Positions 10,722 to 21,975 of a stretch of DNA of 64,000 bases are shown in pieces. Position numbers and translations under genes: made by a program. How positions within the stretch are numbered: the stretch's first letter is position 1; each line of letters starts with the position of its first letter. The stretch is from contig CM066300.1 of the NCBI GenBank assembly GCA_033807695.1, positions 4,898,001 to 4,962,000 of the forward strand. The letters are read 5' to 3'. Under the pieces are notes generated by a model. The model made no database searches. It was not told the origin of the DNA and was given only the letters and a program-made list of their open reading frames with translations. This stretch comes from Daedaleopsis sinensis. Lineage: Eukaryota > Basidiomycota > Agaricomycetes > Polyporales > Polyporaceae.

Positions 10722-11922
10722 ATGCAACCCATGGACCAACCGTCACCGAACATGTCTATGAACCACGACGATGCCGATGTCATCCCACTTCTTCCATACC
10801 GGTCCCCGTATGTGCTGTTCCCGATAGAGTATCCGGCGGTACGTCCAACGGCATATCCGATGCTCCGTGCTCACTGCGCGCAGATATGGGACGCATACAA
10901 ACTTGCACAAGCGTCGTTCTGGAACGCGGATGAAGTGGATCTGGCCGAAGATACAGTGCAGTGGCGCACCCTGCTCAGCGAAGAGGAACGAGAATTTCTC
11001 TCGGTTATACTGGGCTTCTTTGCGGCCGCCGATGGGATCGTCTCCGAAAACCTCGCTCTGCGGTTCTGCAATGAGATCCAGATGCCCGAAGCAAAGTGTT
11101 TCTACGCCATGCAACAGGCAACGTGAGTGATGTCCGGTCCGACGTTATAGATGTTGACATACCACATCAGCGAGAACGTCCACGCGGAAGTCTACAGTCG
11201 TTTGATCCAGGAACTCATCGATGACGCCACGCTGCAGGCCAAACTCTTCCACGCCATCGAACTCCTCCCTGCCGTGAAAGCAAAAGCGGAATGGTGCCTT
11301 CACTGGACAAACTCTACGAACCTCAGCTTCTCCACCAGGCTGGTGGCTTTCGCGATAGTCGAAGGAATCTTCTTTTCCTCCTCGTTCGCTGCCGTTTTCT
11401 GGCTCAGGGACCGGAACCTCATGCCTGGATTAACATTCGCGAATGAGCTCATCGCCCGAGACGAAGGGCAGCACAGCGACTTCGCTTGCCTCCTATACAA
11501 TCATCTTCCCGAGAGGCTCACAGAATCGGAGGTCCACGACATGATCAAGGATGCCGTGCGGCTCGAGCACGACTTCTTTTCCAGTAAGACATGCATTATA
11601 GCCGATGCAACGATACGTACTCACCGGTTCTCATAGGCGCACTGCGTGGTCCTCTGACCGGATTGAATGTCGATATGATGCTCGACTATGTCAAGTTCAT
11701 CGCGGACTACCTCCTCGCTCAGCTGGGGTATTCCGCCATATACAACAAGAACAACCCAGTCAGTACGCTGCCGCAAACGATACAACCAGTTACTCACGAC
11801 GAGCGCAGTTTCCTTACATAGACAGGACGGTTCTTGACGTGAAGACGAACTTCTTCGAGCGGTCCGTTAGCGAGTACAGTGTCGGGAACGTGGCGCAGCG
11901 ACATCCGGTCCACAAACAGTGA
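10722..11922 (+). CDS. ribonucleotide reductase small subunit (R2)
   Basis: Class I RNR R2 carries the di-iron tyrosyl radical needed to reduce NDPs to dNDPs. Reading frames and alignment to the family give five exons: 10722-10838, 10884-11122, 11171-11583, 11637-11762, 11822-11922. The introns are 45, 48, 53 and 59 nt, and the joined frame is 331 codons. After splicing the text reads [19 protein letters not shown], then [11 protein letters not shown] (Asp ligand), [10 protein letters not shown] (Glu, His and radical Tyr), [12 protein letters not shown] (Glu) and [15 protein letters not shown] (Glu, His). All iron ligands and the radical Tyr are kept. The first intron is a multiple of three without stops and is recognised only by homology. 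The protein ends ...[17 protein letters not shown]..., a short tail without the canonical FTLDADF-like R1-binding end. Its N-terminus is also short. It is divergent from, and adjacent to, the Helitron Rep; the partner R1 lies at 52.8-56.6 kb. Confidence 0.93.
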
Positions 11923-12614
11923 GGAGATCCACCCGATCGTGTCGAGAAACACTTGAGTCCAATGTACGATAGCTCGGATACGTTATAGATGGAATGGCTG
12001 TCCAGTTCGTGCTCTAGCCAAGGCCCGCCGCAAAAAAAAACGGAAATGCCAGTAGACTCACATATATCTGCTAAACACCGTCGTTAGCTTGTACGTGGAA
12101 AACAAAGACACGCCGGTCGAGGAAGTACTCAGCTCGTCAACCAGCCGCCGCCCACATTCTATGGAGCAGACCTCGTGTGCTAAGCAACTTCAGCTATGCC
12201 CACCAGTAGTACTTGGTACGAGTCCCAGACACAGCCACGCGAACTTGTCCGTCAGCAGTCTGAAACGGTAATCACGTGACGACTCACACGCACCGGCGAG
12301 GCTGGTTCAACATCATCAGTCGACGCGTCGACCTTGGAATGAATGACGGGCAACAGCCACAGACCTGGAGGCCTGATGCACCGTCCACCGAATGGCTAAG
12401 GATGATATATAGAGATAAGTCCCAGTCTCGACTGTACCCGACGTGTCATTCGTGAAACAAGGACTTCGGATACGTCAACTATACAAACTTCTCGCGCATG
12501 GTGGCTAACTACTACGCATACACAGTCTAATATACATCGCAAGTACGCCGCGCCGCACCAGCGTCACATCTAAATTTCAGCATCAAGCCCCAGCTCTTGA
12601 GGTAACCGACCAGT
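11923..12614. other. intergenic, no gene recognised
   Basis: About 0.7 kb between R2 and the convergent F-box-like gene. It contains a nine-A run near 12031 but no open frame or motif I can support. It could hold a missing last exon of R2, though no FTLDADF-like coding was seen. Confidence 0.35.
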
Positions 12615-13814
12615 CTACCCACGATGATACAGGTAACTACACGGCAACTGTTCGTCCACCATACGGTACTTACCAACCATTCCCGGAACGGCGGGGAGCC
12701 ATACTACGCCACCTCGAACCATTGCCGCCTCTGCGTCAAGCACCCAACACACGTCGCGGCGGGTACACAGATACGAAGAGCCCAAGCGCCATGCAACCAC
12801 CGTTCCGAACGGAGCTACGTCGCCTTCTTCGAGTGTAGCCCGATCCGAAGACAGGCAATCGATGATGTCAACGAACGACCCGGCGTCACCAAAGTACCGC
12901 AACTCCCGAGGGCACATCCCAGCGCCAGCGTAACAGTCACGCTCAAGCCGGAAAGCCCGCCCACGCCTATCCCAACCAACGGGAACCGTTTCCCCGCGTC
13001 GACGGCGAAACTCTGCGGCAACCACAGCGTCCACGAGAGTACCAGACGGTCCAGCGGCGAATGCGATGCTTGCGAATTGATACAACGCGGCTGTGACAAT
13101 GCGCGGAGGCGGCGTGAACCGGACAAATCCACGAGTGGCCATGATATCCTCCTTGGCGAACCTCCCAGGCGACCACGACACGTCCACACCGTTGGTGGCG
13201 AGACATTGCATAACCGTGATGTCGAAGGGGAGAGAGAACCGGAGGGATTCATCCGCGACCAGACTACGACGAGCAAGAGTTAACGCTGGATACGCACACC
13301 CAAACGACCACGGTGTAACGTAGTTGAATAGTGCGGTGGACGGGGAAGCGCAGATCGGCCATAAGGGAGACCAATTCCTCGACTGGTAAAGGACGACCCG
13401 ACGCCCATCCTCGAGAACGAACAGAGTGCAGTCGGACACGCCTCGCCTCCTCCTCGCGGCGGCATCCATGTACACCGGGACTATCTTGATCTTCCCTCTC
13501 AGATGCTCGACGATCGCCACGCGCAAGTCGTAGTACAACAGATCCGACGCGAACAACTCCAGTATCTTGAACGGAAACGGACCATCTCGGAGAAGGAAGG
13601 CGACTGCGAAGAGGCCTCCCAATAGAGCTTTGTAGCGGCCAACACAGACCAGGAAATCCGCCGGGTCCACGACGTACGGGGCGAGCAGCATCCTCATCCG
13701 GCGTCGCAGAGACTGTACCGCGAGACGATACGCAGCACGGCACGTACCGCGCCACGCCGTGAAGTCTCTGATATCGGCAGTCCCGAAAGACAACTCGACC
13801 ACTTCCGACGGCAT
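12615..13814 (-). CDS. F-box-like protein, paralogue B
   Basis: An intronless frame of 399 codons, paralogous to the gene at 417-1637 and in the opposite orientation. It starts MPSEVVELSFGTADIRDF, an F-box-like beginning, then SLRRRMRMLLAPYVVDPADF and a region matching paralogue A at ALLGGLFAVAF. Further shared blocks are NWSPLWPICASPS, WSFGCAYPALTLARR, VDVSWSPGRFAKED, MCPRELRYFGDAGSFVDI and GTVVAWRLGSSYLC. A unique Ala-rich insertion lies between WSPGRFAKED and MCPREL. The frame may be preceded by a small exon ending at TCCAG immediately upstream of the ATG. The role is presumably as a substrate adaptor for an SCF ligase, by family inference only. Together the two paralogues bracket the Helitron and R2. 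Confidence 0.62.
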   Translation of the reverse strand: MPSEVVELSFGTADIRDFTAWRGTCRAAYRLAVQSLRRRMRMLLAPYVVDPADFLVCVGRYKALLGGLFAVAFLLRDGPFPFKILELFASDLLYYDLRVAIVEHLRGKIKIVPVYMDAAARRRRGVSDCTLFVLEDGRRVVLYQSRNWSPLWPICASPSTALFNYVTPWSFGCAYPALTLARRSLVADESLRFSLPFDITVMQCLATNGVDVSWSPGRFAKEDIMATRGFVRFTPPPRIVTAALYQFASIAFAAGPSGTLVDAVVAAEFRRRRGETVPVGWDRRGRAFRLERDCYAGAGMCPRELRYFGDAGSFVDIIDCLSSDRATLEEGDVAPFGTVVAWRLGSSYLCTRRDVCWVLDAEAAMVRGGVVWLPAVPGMVGKYRMVDEQLPCSYLYHRG

Positions 13815-13835
13815 ACTGGATCGAAAGGCATGCTG

Positions 13836-14261
13836 TCAGTAACTGCCTTGACAATCGAATCGGAAGAGATCATACTCGTTCATCAGATCCATCCCTAGGA
13901 CCGTCGAGACCGCGCGCACGTTGCGTGAAGACCTGTAACTGCTCAAAACGGTCAGAACGTCGATCCACGACAAGGAGACACCTCCTACCACTGTTGCTGC
14001 TGCACAAGACAACGCCGCAATCCCCACCGGCCAGACCTCACCTATATGCTGTAGGGCGGCGCGACGTACGTAACACATCCGCCGCGATGCCACGTTACTA
14101 CCAACAACACCACCAAGGTCCCCGCGGCATCGTCGCTGGTACTTCACGCGCCGTCCGGGACCATACACACTAGCATACTCCATCTCGCGGGCACGAATGG
14201 CAGCCATGAATTCTCCACTGCCGGATTCCGACTCGTCCGTAGCCGGACGGTCATCCCACAT
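13836..14261 (-). CDS. hypothetical small protein
   Basis: A 141-codon minus-strand frame immediately upstream of F-box-like paralogue B. The beginning (MWDDRPATDESESGSGEFMA, IRAREMEYASVYGPGRR) and the end (SWIDVLTVLSSYRSSRN, STVLGMDLMNEYDLFRFD) look coding, while the middle, ending at an acceptor-like CCTACAG, may be an intron. A hydrophobic stretch near VWPVGIAALSCAAATVVGG could span a membrane. It might be the 5' part of the F-box-like gene. No family recognised. Confidence 0.28.
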   Translation of the reverse strand: MWDDRPATDESESGSGEFMAAIRAREMEYASVYGPGRRVKYQRRCRGDLGGVVGSNVASRRMCYVRRAALQHIGEVWPVGIAALSCAAATVVGGVSLSWIDVLTVLSSYRSSRNVRAVSTVLGMDLMNEYDLFRFDCQGSY

Positions 14262-14281
14262 CCATAAACCAACTCACATCG

Positions 14282-14897
14282 CAAGATCACCTACATGTTT
14301 CTATATACAGCGGACGCTGGCCAGCGACCCCGCATAACCCGTCCATCGGCACGAGTATTCCCCATATCCGGAGAACCCTAGGGATGCGGCGACCCTCTTC
14401 GAGCCAGCGCCAACCATTATGTATCGAGCCTAGAACCCCACGAATTACGTGACATGAGAGCCAGCAGGACTCCGCAGTCATGCATCATGTACCGCCCCCC
14501 TAGCCGTGAACTCCATCAGCAATCGAAGTCCGTCGCAACTGCACTCGTTACCCATCAGTCGGTAGCATCTCCGTGGATTTGTGGCCGCAGTCACAATTGT
14601 GTTCCTCCATGATGTGCTCATTCAAATCAAATTCCTCATGGACGGCATGCGAAGCACCAGTAACCACTCCGCCCACCTCCGAATACACGCTAATGTGTCG
14701 ATACCAGCCGCCCGAGCCGCCTGCCGGGCCAGAGGGAGCAGAACTCCACGAACATTCTGCCACTTCGCAACATCCGCTGGATGTTCCGGTCACGTTCAAC
14801 TCCTATTCATTGGACGCCGGTTTGCAGTACATCGGACCACATCGCGCCCACACGCATTCACGATACTCCTCTCGCTATCCACGTTTGCTTGTACAGA
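14282..14897. other. no supported gene
   Basis: Competing short frames occur on both strands around 14548-14932, with no clear splice logic or motif. I do not call a gene here. Confidence 0.3.
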
Positions 14898-15640
14898 CTA
14901 CACGATCGATGCCAGATATGCTAACACAGTAGTAATGTCAGCCGGAGCAACGTCAACGAACTCCGACCTTCGACCTCCCTTGTATCTCAACACCACGATA
15001 GGACCGTACCATCGCACGACATCCCCACGTTCGCCTACATACGGGACACCACATACATTGGTCGCCCCCGTCCTATCCCGTAGCGACGCCGGGCATATCC
15101 ACACGGAGAGCGGGCAACGATTCTTTCCTCCTTCCGCACCTTTACGAAGCACGAACTCTGCAGGAGTACGTCCGTCGAAGAATGGGTGCAGGTCAGGCAC
15201 CGGGAGGACCACCCGTTCAAGGCCCGTTCCACCCGGTGTGTACGTGACTCTCTCCTCCGTGAACTCATCTGTCAATGCCCGTTATTGCACTCCACATATG
15301 CAGAGCCACACGTACACCCACTCACCATTCGTCGGTAAGAACGCGTACGCCTTCGCAACAGCCTGCGACCGACCCGGCACAACCATCTCCGGAACATTCA
15401 CGATCTTGTTCTGGTGCGGGACACAGCTTCGGGCGTGCTCGGGCCAATCCTAGGCGTCGACGTGAGCTCGGCCAACTTACCGTCTTGTGAACGAACCACT
15501 CACATCGGTGATATGCATGGGTGAACAGTACCACACTCGGTAGCAACGAGAACAACAGAAGGGCGACGCAGTCCCGCAAAAGCTGCAAGGACCGAGGATA
15601 GCACTGGGATTCATGGAGCTCGCGTTGTTGCGCGTCCATA
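14898..15640 (-). CDS. hypothetical protein, two or more exons
   Basis: The 3' exon (about 15270 to 14898) joins to an upstream exon through a GTGAGTGGG donor and a TTGACAG acceptor. The spliced text reads KIVNVPEMVVPGRSQAVAKA, then YAFLPTN-DEFTEERVTYTPG, and ends WYGPIVVLRYKGGRRSEF, VDVAPADITTVLAYLASIV. A candidate first exon around 15640-15500 has a hydrophobic segment (LLRDCVALLLFSLLPSVVLF) that could be a membrane anchor or signal. The terminal 'W(Y)GxIVVLRY...FVDV' block recalls the end of the gene at 57728-58247 (ANGNVVVVRH...FVDLVV). No named domain; probably an Agaricomycete-restricted family. Confidence 0.45.
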
Positions 15641-15958
15641 GCCCGCAGACACACATACTTTATACAATACGGGGATGACGCCCGTCACAGACAGCAACGC
15701 AGCATAACTATCCACGCCCCGATTTAATCAACTAGCGGACCCTACAAAGAACCTCGCACATAGTCAGACCGGCGCGACATTCCCACTCGTCCACTAACAC
15801 GTACCACGCCGCAAAAGATCCCACAGGTTCCCTTCACGTCGAAATCGCTTAAGCCGAATGTCATATCATAGCATGCACACATCATATCCCACACGACGTA
15901 GCACGCACGTCATCGACATCTACACCGGAACTTATAGTACATTCGTACATGATCGGAC

Positions 15959-16774
15959 TACCAGAACGAGTCGCAGACAGATTCTCTCACGGCCTTCCGC
16001 AGCACCGTCATCCCCCGTAAATGGATGTGAGGCTCTAGTGTGGCGTTGCGGACGACATTGCACTCCAACAACACAATGTCCCCCTCGTCCACCGTCTCCA
16101 GCGAGATTGATTGGCCTCTTCGCCCTGCCCGAGCATCCCAGACCGGTACAAAGGACCCATCCCTGGAGAGCTTGCCAACCACCAACATACGACCGGACGT
16201 TTCGTCTGCACATGAGTTCGCCGAGCAAACAGAAATGAGCACAGTACCACAGACACATCCGATAAGCAATCTGGAGACTGGATCGCAGAGGACACGTACC
16301 ACCCCCGAGCCCGAACCTGTCCCGTAGACGACGGAGACCCTCCTCATCCACCCTTCGCAGGACGACTACCTCGACGTCGACATGTGGCCTCCTGTCCCGC
16401 GGGAATCGCAAGGCCGAACAGAACAAGGCCGGGATATAGACGAGTAACGGACTACCGCCGTCGTACAAGACATGATCTGCGAAGCCCTCGCCCCATTCGG
16501 ATGAATCGGCAGCGCGCGCCAACGTCCTCACGATGCCGGCGCGCGGTCGAGTCCGTAGAAGACGGCGGAAACGACTAAGAGGTCTGTAAGTAGACTGCTG
16601 CACGAGCCACAACTCTACTGACCTTATGTTGTGAATCAAGTCGTGTTCTATCGAACTGTAACAGTCTCCGCCGTCACCGAAAAAGGACGAGTCGGCAGGA
16701 AAGTCAATGTTGATCGACAACGCGTGATACTCTTCAGACTGGACGACGTGCTCTTCGTGCTCTATGCTAGACAT
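15959..16774 (-). CDS. hypothetical protein, three exons
   Basis: Three minus-strand exons can be proposed. Exon 1 starts at an ATG at 16774 and ends ...EHDLIHNI. A GTCAGT donor and a CTCTTAG acceptor lead to RFRRLLRTRPRAG...EWGEGFADHVLYDGGSPL. A second GTACGT donor and GTGCAG acceptor lead to SGRMLVVGKLSRDGSFVPVW, QSISLETVDEGDIVLLECNV and the end KAVRESVCDSFW. The last exon alternates beta-strand-like segments and may be an OB-fold or similar barrel, but that is a guess from texture only. Helitrons and relatives sometimes carry OB-fold genes, so the location is suggestive. No family is recognised. Confidence 0.42.
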
Positions 16775-16839
16775 GGAGGAGATATTGAGCTAGCGAAACC
16801 AGCAGTATGTCCTCACCTTCATATATACGCACTTGCCGC

Positions 16840-17500
16840 GTGCTAGAGCGCGCACCATCAATATCCGTGACTGCACTTCCACCTCCATCCACCAATGCCG
16901 TTCACGAACGTATCGGCTCACCACCATACTGCATCAGTAGAGCGATTCCACTCCCCTTCACGACTCCAAACCGGTCCGTACTCGTTTGGGACATGTCTTC
17001 CGCCAGAGGAGCACTCATTGATTCAGACACCATCTCGTAACAGGCGGACGAAGGCCTTCGATCTAGTCGCGCCACATCGTGCCGTCGAGAATATTTGCTC
17101 CGCAAACCGCGTACCGAATTTTTCATTAGCAGACTCACGCACTTAAACCGGGAGCGCACGCCGAGCGGCCGTAAATCCCTGAGCACCTTCACAGAACCCT
17201 CGACGACGGAAGCTTCGCCGCCCATCTTCCTGTCTAGAACTACTATATTCGCAATCTATTCCTGGCCTGCCGATTACACTGACCGTTCATCGCAACCCCA
17301 TTCGGAACTACTTGTCAAACCTAATCACGTTCTTCCACCAGCCGATAGTTATACTTCCATACATCCTCTGCATTATCGACTCCGCAGCTCCAGAACCTCG
17401 CAAGGCCAGACACGGGTGCTCAGATCGCGCCACTAATCCAGCAGAAATCGATACCACTTACCACACCAACCACGTCGCACCTCGGACCATCCACCTCGTG
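16840..17500. other. no clear gene
   Basis: A minus-strand frame (17225-16902, starting MGGEASVVEGSVKVLRDL) and plus-strand frames overlap here; neither shows a motif or clean splice pattern. Left uncalled. Confidence 0.25.
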
Positions 17501-17519
17501 CGTCGGCATCGATGCCTGC

Positions 17520-18606
17520 ATGGCCTCTGGCCCCGTCAGGGTCCATCGCTACGCGCCCGACGAAATACTCCACATCGAGAAGTACCACACAGTCGGTTCC
17601 ATCACTTTCCCGCTCCCACCGACGTCCACCGTCGCAGAACGGGGCACGGTGCCTGCCCGGGCCATACCCGCCACTCCCATGTTCCATCCGCTCACTGTCG
17701 TGTTCGACATGCCTCCTGATCTCGAGCTCGACCAGCTGTAGAACCGCAGAGACCGCGCCAGCACATAAACGCACGCAACACCCACGGCGCGGTTCAGTGA
17801 GCACAAAACAGCCTCCTGCGGAAGCCACGCCTCACGCCATTGTCCTACACACCACCATGCTCATACCACTCATGCTCCCTCCCCCGACTCTCATCTACCC
17901 TACGTCCACTACAACCGCGACTTGTCCACCTGCCCCAGCACCGCGTCCGCCGCTCCACCGAGCGGTCCCTCCACTGGACGTGTTCATCGTCGGCGAACGA
18001 GACGTCCACGGATCAGCTCCACATGGCAGCAACGCTGGCGATGGAATATTGGCGTGCACTGCCATTATACGACCCGATACGCCCTTGCGGGTTGGGATGA
18101 CCATACGACTTGTCCCCGTGCGACATAGCCGAGCCACATCCGCGTCGACTCGATCGTCCCACTCCAGCTACAAAGCGTACCGTCCCCTCATCGGCGGCGT
18201 AATCGCGTCCATCCTGTCCAACGAACGCCGCACGATCACGTTCGTTGTACAGAACCAGCTCGTGATACCCTCCCGGTTTGCGCTCGCTCACTTATCCATA
18301 TCCTTCGATCACGGCACCACCGTCCGTCTCGGTCTCTTCTCTCGCCTGTGGCGCACACTGCGCTCTCGATCCTTGCCTGATTCCAGGGTCGTGCCCATCG
18401 ATCATACCCGGTACCCATCCATCGACTTCACCGACCTCGACAACAAATCGAATCCGAAGAACCTGGACGAGGACGACTCCTTCGACAGTATGGCAGGCCC
18501 GTGTCGCGTCTCCCCTACCTCTACCGACCCCGGACCGTACCCCATCGACGTATCGGGCAACTCGGAGGATAACCTCATGCAAGACCCATTCCGCGTCCAT
18601 CACTAG
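17520..18606 (+). CDS. hypothetical protein, unknown
   Basis: Two plus-strand stretches look coding. The first, 17520-17741, reads ...HTVGSITFPLPPTSTVAERG and ...PMFHPLTVVFDMPPDLELDQL. The second, about 17920-18606, reads PLDVFIVGERDVHG, IIRPDTPLRVGMTIRLVPV, YRPLIGGVIASILSNERRT, and ends in an acidic Ser/Pro-rich tail. They may be one spliced gene or two. The opposite strand in the first stretch is also open with a plausible texture, so strand choice is uncertain. No domain recognised. Confidence 0.3.
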
Positions 18607-19870
18607 AACGTGCAGCATCACCCTTTCGCCACGACGACCACGCAGTACATATACGTGTAGTATCATGCGGCGACCCGTAGTGTTTGCGTAGTATCTGCCC
18701 ATAGGACCGAGTATTGTCCCCTTTCCCGACAACGTTACCGCCTTCGGTTTACGGACCCTATCTACATCGCGCATCCGAAACCACCATGCCCATTTTACTG
18801 TCACGTGATGTATCCCATTCCATGATCCCAATGACGGCAGTACGTCTGCAATTCACGTATGCTCGCCTCCAGTCCACACGTCCGAAACCGATGTGTCTCT
18901 CACAGGTCTTCCGAGCGGCGACACCGATCAAGATTCAGAAAGGTCACATACAATCTACAACGGTCCACGTCGATTTAGCTACCGGCCGTGGATGGGCGGA
19001 GTCACCTCATATATCATATTGCCACAGTGCGTGCTCGTACGACCAACCAAAGCAGTGCACTTCGAAAGCCCATACATGCAACGACTTAGAGAACATCTGG
19101 ACTGATAAGCACCTGACGCACCTCCCCCGACGTACAACCACCGCTCCAGCCGCTCGACCCCACCTCTTCGATATGCGTGACGGTGACTCGTACTGGCTCG
19201 GGTCGACGGCGTCGAACAAGGTAATAGTAAAGACAACATACCAGCAAACTCTCCGAAACCTCTGTATGACAGACTCTCCCACAGCACGTTGTTAACATTG
19301 TCGTGCCACCTCGAGCAGTGTAACCAAATCATAAAGAGAGACCGAATAAGACCACTCATCGTACTTGCGTCATTATACGGCTCCGCAACGCAGACACAGT
19401 GAGATAGCAATATGGGAACTCGAACGCGGGAGGAATACAAGATCGGAGACGGGTAGATAACAGTGGAGCTGAGAATGATTGGCTGTAGTCCGAACCTCAA
19501 CGTCGGCGCCACCACAATCGGACATAACCGGAAATAATGCCCACCGGCGCTCGCGGACGTCACGGCGCCGGTACTACCAAACTGCTGCAAAAACGCGTGA
19601 TGTCCCATCTCCATACCGTCTTACACGCACAAGCTCAACATGTATCATATATCATGCCGCCGAGCATACCCGGACAAGCGACGACACACCATTTCCAGTG
19701 AGGAACGTAAACGGCACCGTGCCCTATAATACATAGAAAGCTACTTAACCATAGAGCACCTACGAGTCAATCTCGCACGCCAAGACTATGTCGCACAGCT
19801 TATAACTGGTCTGGACCATCGTGTGCACGCAAGTGCACTAATAGTAGCCTGTCGGACATTCTCGGAGGAG
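18607..19870. other. no gene recognised
   Basis: Over 1.2 kb with only short frames on both strands. I see no motif, repeat or transposon end. Confidence 0.3.
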
Positions 19871-19871
19871 C

Positions 19872-20730
19872 TTGACTGACACTCGGGTAAACATTGCCAC
19901 GCTACAACTTCCATATAAGGAGCGTGGGACCTCCAAGAAAACACAATTTGCAGTTGTCGTCTGCTACGCCGTCACCGCCAGCTATCCTCCTACGGGCAAT
20001 ACCTGCCTAACCAGCCTCGCAATCCCTGGAGCCCGAATGATGTATCGGTTCACCAGAACGCATTTCGCGGTGCAAAACGGAGCGGTCAATACGAGGGTTC
20101 CATACCATCGGCACATTTATCCTTCCCCAAGCCCTCCACCTCCAGCAATAAGCGTGTCCATGGTTTCCATCTCCGACTCGATGATTGGATCACTTGCAGG
20201 ACACGAATGCAGACATCTGTCAGGTCTGCCTCCCAATCTATAAGTGGGCAAGTATCGCGGTAACAGTTCCAGACGAAGAAACGGGTCAGCCTGCATCACC
20301 AATGCACCCGAGAGCTCAAACACATATAGCCTGCATAAGGGTAGGCTTATACAACCGGATGTGCATACTCATGGATGAGATTGTTCACTACATAGATTCC
20401 CATGTAGGAAACACACAAACCGTTTTCACAGGTCGCATTCTGTCCCATGGATTGTTACCTGCCACAAGCTGGCCAGTGGTTCCCGGACGAGAGGTAAGTG
20501 TAATGGTGAATCATAGATCCTCATTTACTAACATACAGTCAGCTCCTAGCGTAGAGGCGGACAAGAACCGTATCAGCGCAGTTTTCGATGCAGGACAACA
20601 CTGTAATGGGGCTTGCCACATGTTCACTCTACTCATGCGTCAATGTTACACGCGAACAGTATACATATTACAGTCACAAGTTGATTCACAACTCCTCACC
20701 TGCACCCCGAACCGGTACATTTCCGAATGA
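19872..20730 (+). CDS. hypothetical protein, AT-richer
   Basis: Plus-strand frames here are less GC-biased than the surroundings. One stretch reads KKTQFAVVVCYAVTASYPPT, SLAIPGARMMYRFTRTHFAV. A second (from about 20185) reads ITHIAC-like RVGLYNRMCILMDEIVHYI, QTVFTGRILSHGLLPATSW. A possible intron with GTAAGTGTAATG donor and CTAACATACAG acceptor (about 20494-20540) leads to APSVEADKNRISAVFDAG. The texture is coding-like but no family is recognised and the start is not defined. Confidence 0.3.
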
Positions 20731-21295
20731 GCCGCGGTAGCAGACTAAAATTCCTAGCTACCATCGCTACAGACGATCCGCACCAACAATCCCAGCCAGT
20801 TCTCGAATTCACCAAGACCACACAATCACGCGAATTGCCCACAAAGTAATCATACCCCGCCGTATCGAGTGGCCTTGCACAAAAAAAAGGCTGCGACCGC
20901 CTTCACCCTTCGATTCCTCTCTGGCTAGGATTATAGTTCGGATCCAAGCACCATCGGTCCAGTCACCATCCTGACCGTCTCCAACTCCGACGTGCCCAAT
21001 CATTGACGACCGAAACCTTCAACTGCCTGCAACCCACCTTGACTGGACCGCTCCGATTAGCTGGCGCCCATACTATCTACCAACCTTTTCGTTCACCGGT
21101 TTTGGTCCAATGCGGCACCGTACGTTTAAAGGTACGTTCAGATTGTATACGCAGTGCCTAGTACTCGGTTGCCGCTGTCGACAGCAGCAGATACCAGACC
21201 GGAAGTTACTCACATGCACGCTCACGTACACGACAACCGACACATACAGGACCGCGGCTCGTTCGCTGTTCCGGACTCACGACTCAGGGCACGCG
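20731..21295. other. no gene recognised
   Basis: No supported coding region. The first exon(s) of the GIY-YIG gene downstream may begin in the last part of this stretch (about 21150-21295). Confidence 0.3.
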
Positions 21296-21975
21296 ATGTC
21301 CCGAATTCCTGTCGACACCCTACTCGCTTTCATATCCGAGTCGCCCACGCCTGCCACACTTCTGCCCTTACCACCTGGATCACATACTACGACATTCGCA
21401 CTTCATATCCCCGAAAACAGGGTCGCTCGTCGCCTACCGCGGCAAGTACAGGCTACATACTCGACAACTACTACTAACAGACTCGAACGGCACAGACTAC
21501 GTGCCAACCTATATCGACAAACGCACGCAGGTCCTGATACGGCGAGAAATGTTCCGGCATGTCTCGCCGGCCGAACGTCAAGGTCGTGTGTACGCCTTCT
21601 GCCTCCGCCTACCACGTGTGTCATTCACGTCAGTCACGCCAATGTTCTCACTCACCAGCAGGTACAGGACCTCGCGGGCGGGGGCGGTTCGTCGCGGTAA
21701 AGGTCGGTCGAACTAACAATGTCCCGAGGCGACTACGAGAATGGCGGAGGCGCTGTACGACAGCTCGACCTGCCTTATTGGGGTCACTGTCGACAAGCAA
21801 AGCGCGGCTGCTCGAGCAACTCGTTCATTTGGAGCTGCACGATATCGCTGTCAATGCGCCATATATACATCCCCTTTTCCCCGCGGTACCGGGAAATCTT
21901 CGGTTTGGGCCCCAACACGCACGCACCGCTTGTCTCGACTGTGAGCAAAGTCCTCCATTCGTCGCATTGCATTGA
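21296..21975 (+). CDS. GIY-YIG / T5orf172-type nuclease-domain protein
   Basis: The spliced 3' part is clearly the T5orf172 (DUF1766) form of the GIY-YIG domain, a family expanded in mushroom-forming fungi. Exon 21481-21615 reads TYIDKRTQVLIRREMFRHVS, PAERQGRVYAF, the GIY-like strand. A 46 nt intron (GTGTGT...CAGCAG) follows. Exon 21662-21975 then gives FVAVKVGRTNNVPRRLREW (the KVGR catalytic-core arginine region), LLEQLVHLELHDIAVNAPYI (the conserved Glu and HLEL helix) and CLDC...H near the end. These residues match the catalytic Tyr/Arg/Glu layout of GIY-YIG endonucleases. The 5' exon is uncertain: a frame from an ATG at 21296 ends at GTACAG (21446) but its phase does not fit the next exon, and an alternative frame there does. 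GIY-YIG domains cleave DNA; the cellular role of these fungal proteins is unknown. Confidence 0.72.

Noticed and set aside
10839..10883. Treating the R2 segment [15 protein letters not shown] as a protein insertion
   Set aside because: It is a 45 nt GTACGT..GCGCAG stretch whose removal restores the conserved VLFPI..IWDAYK spacing exactly, so it is an in-frame intron.
16384..16578. Plus-strand small ORFs opposite the 16 kb gene
   Set aside because: They are shadows of the better-supported minus-strand exons.
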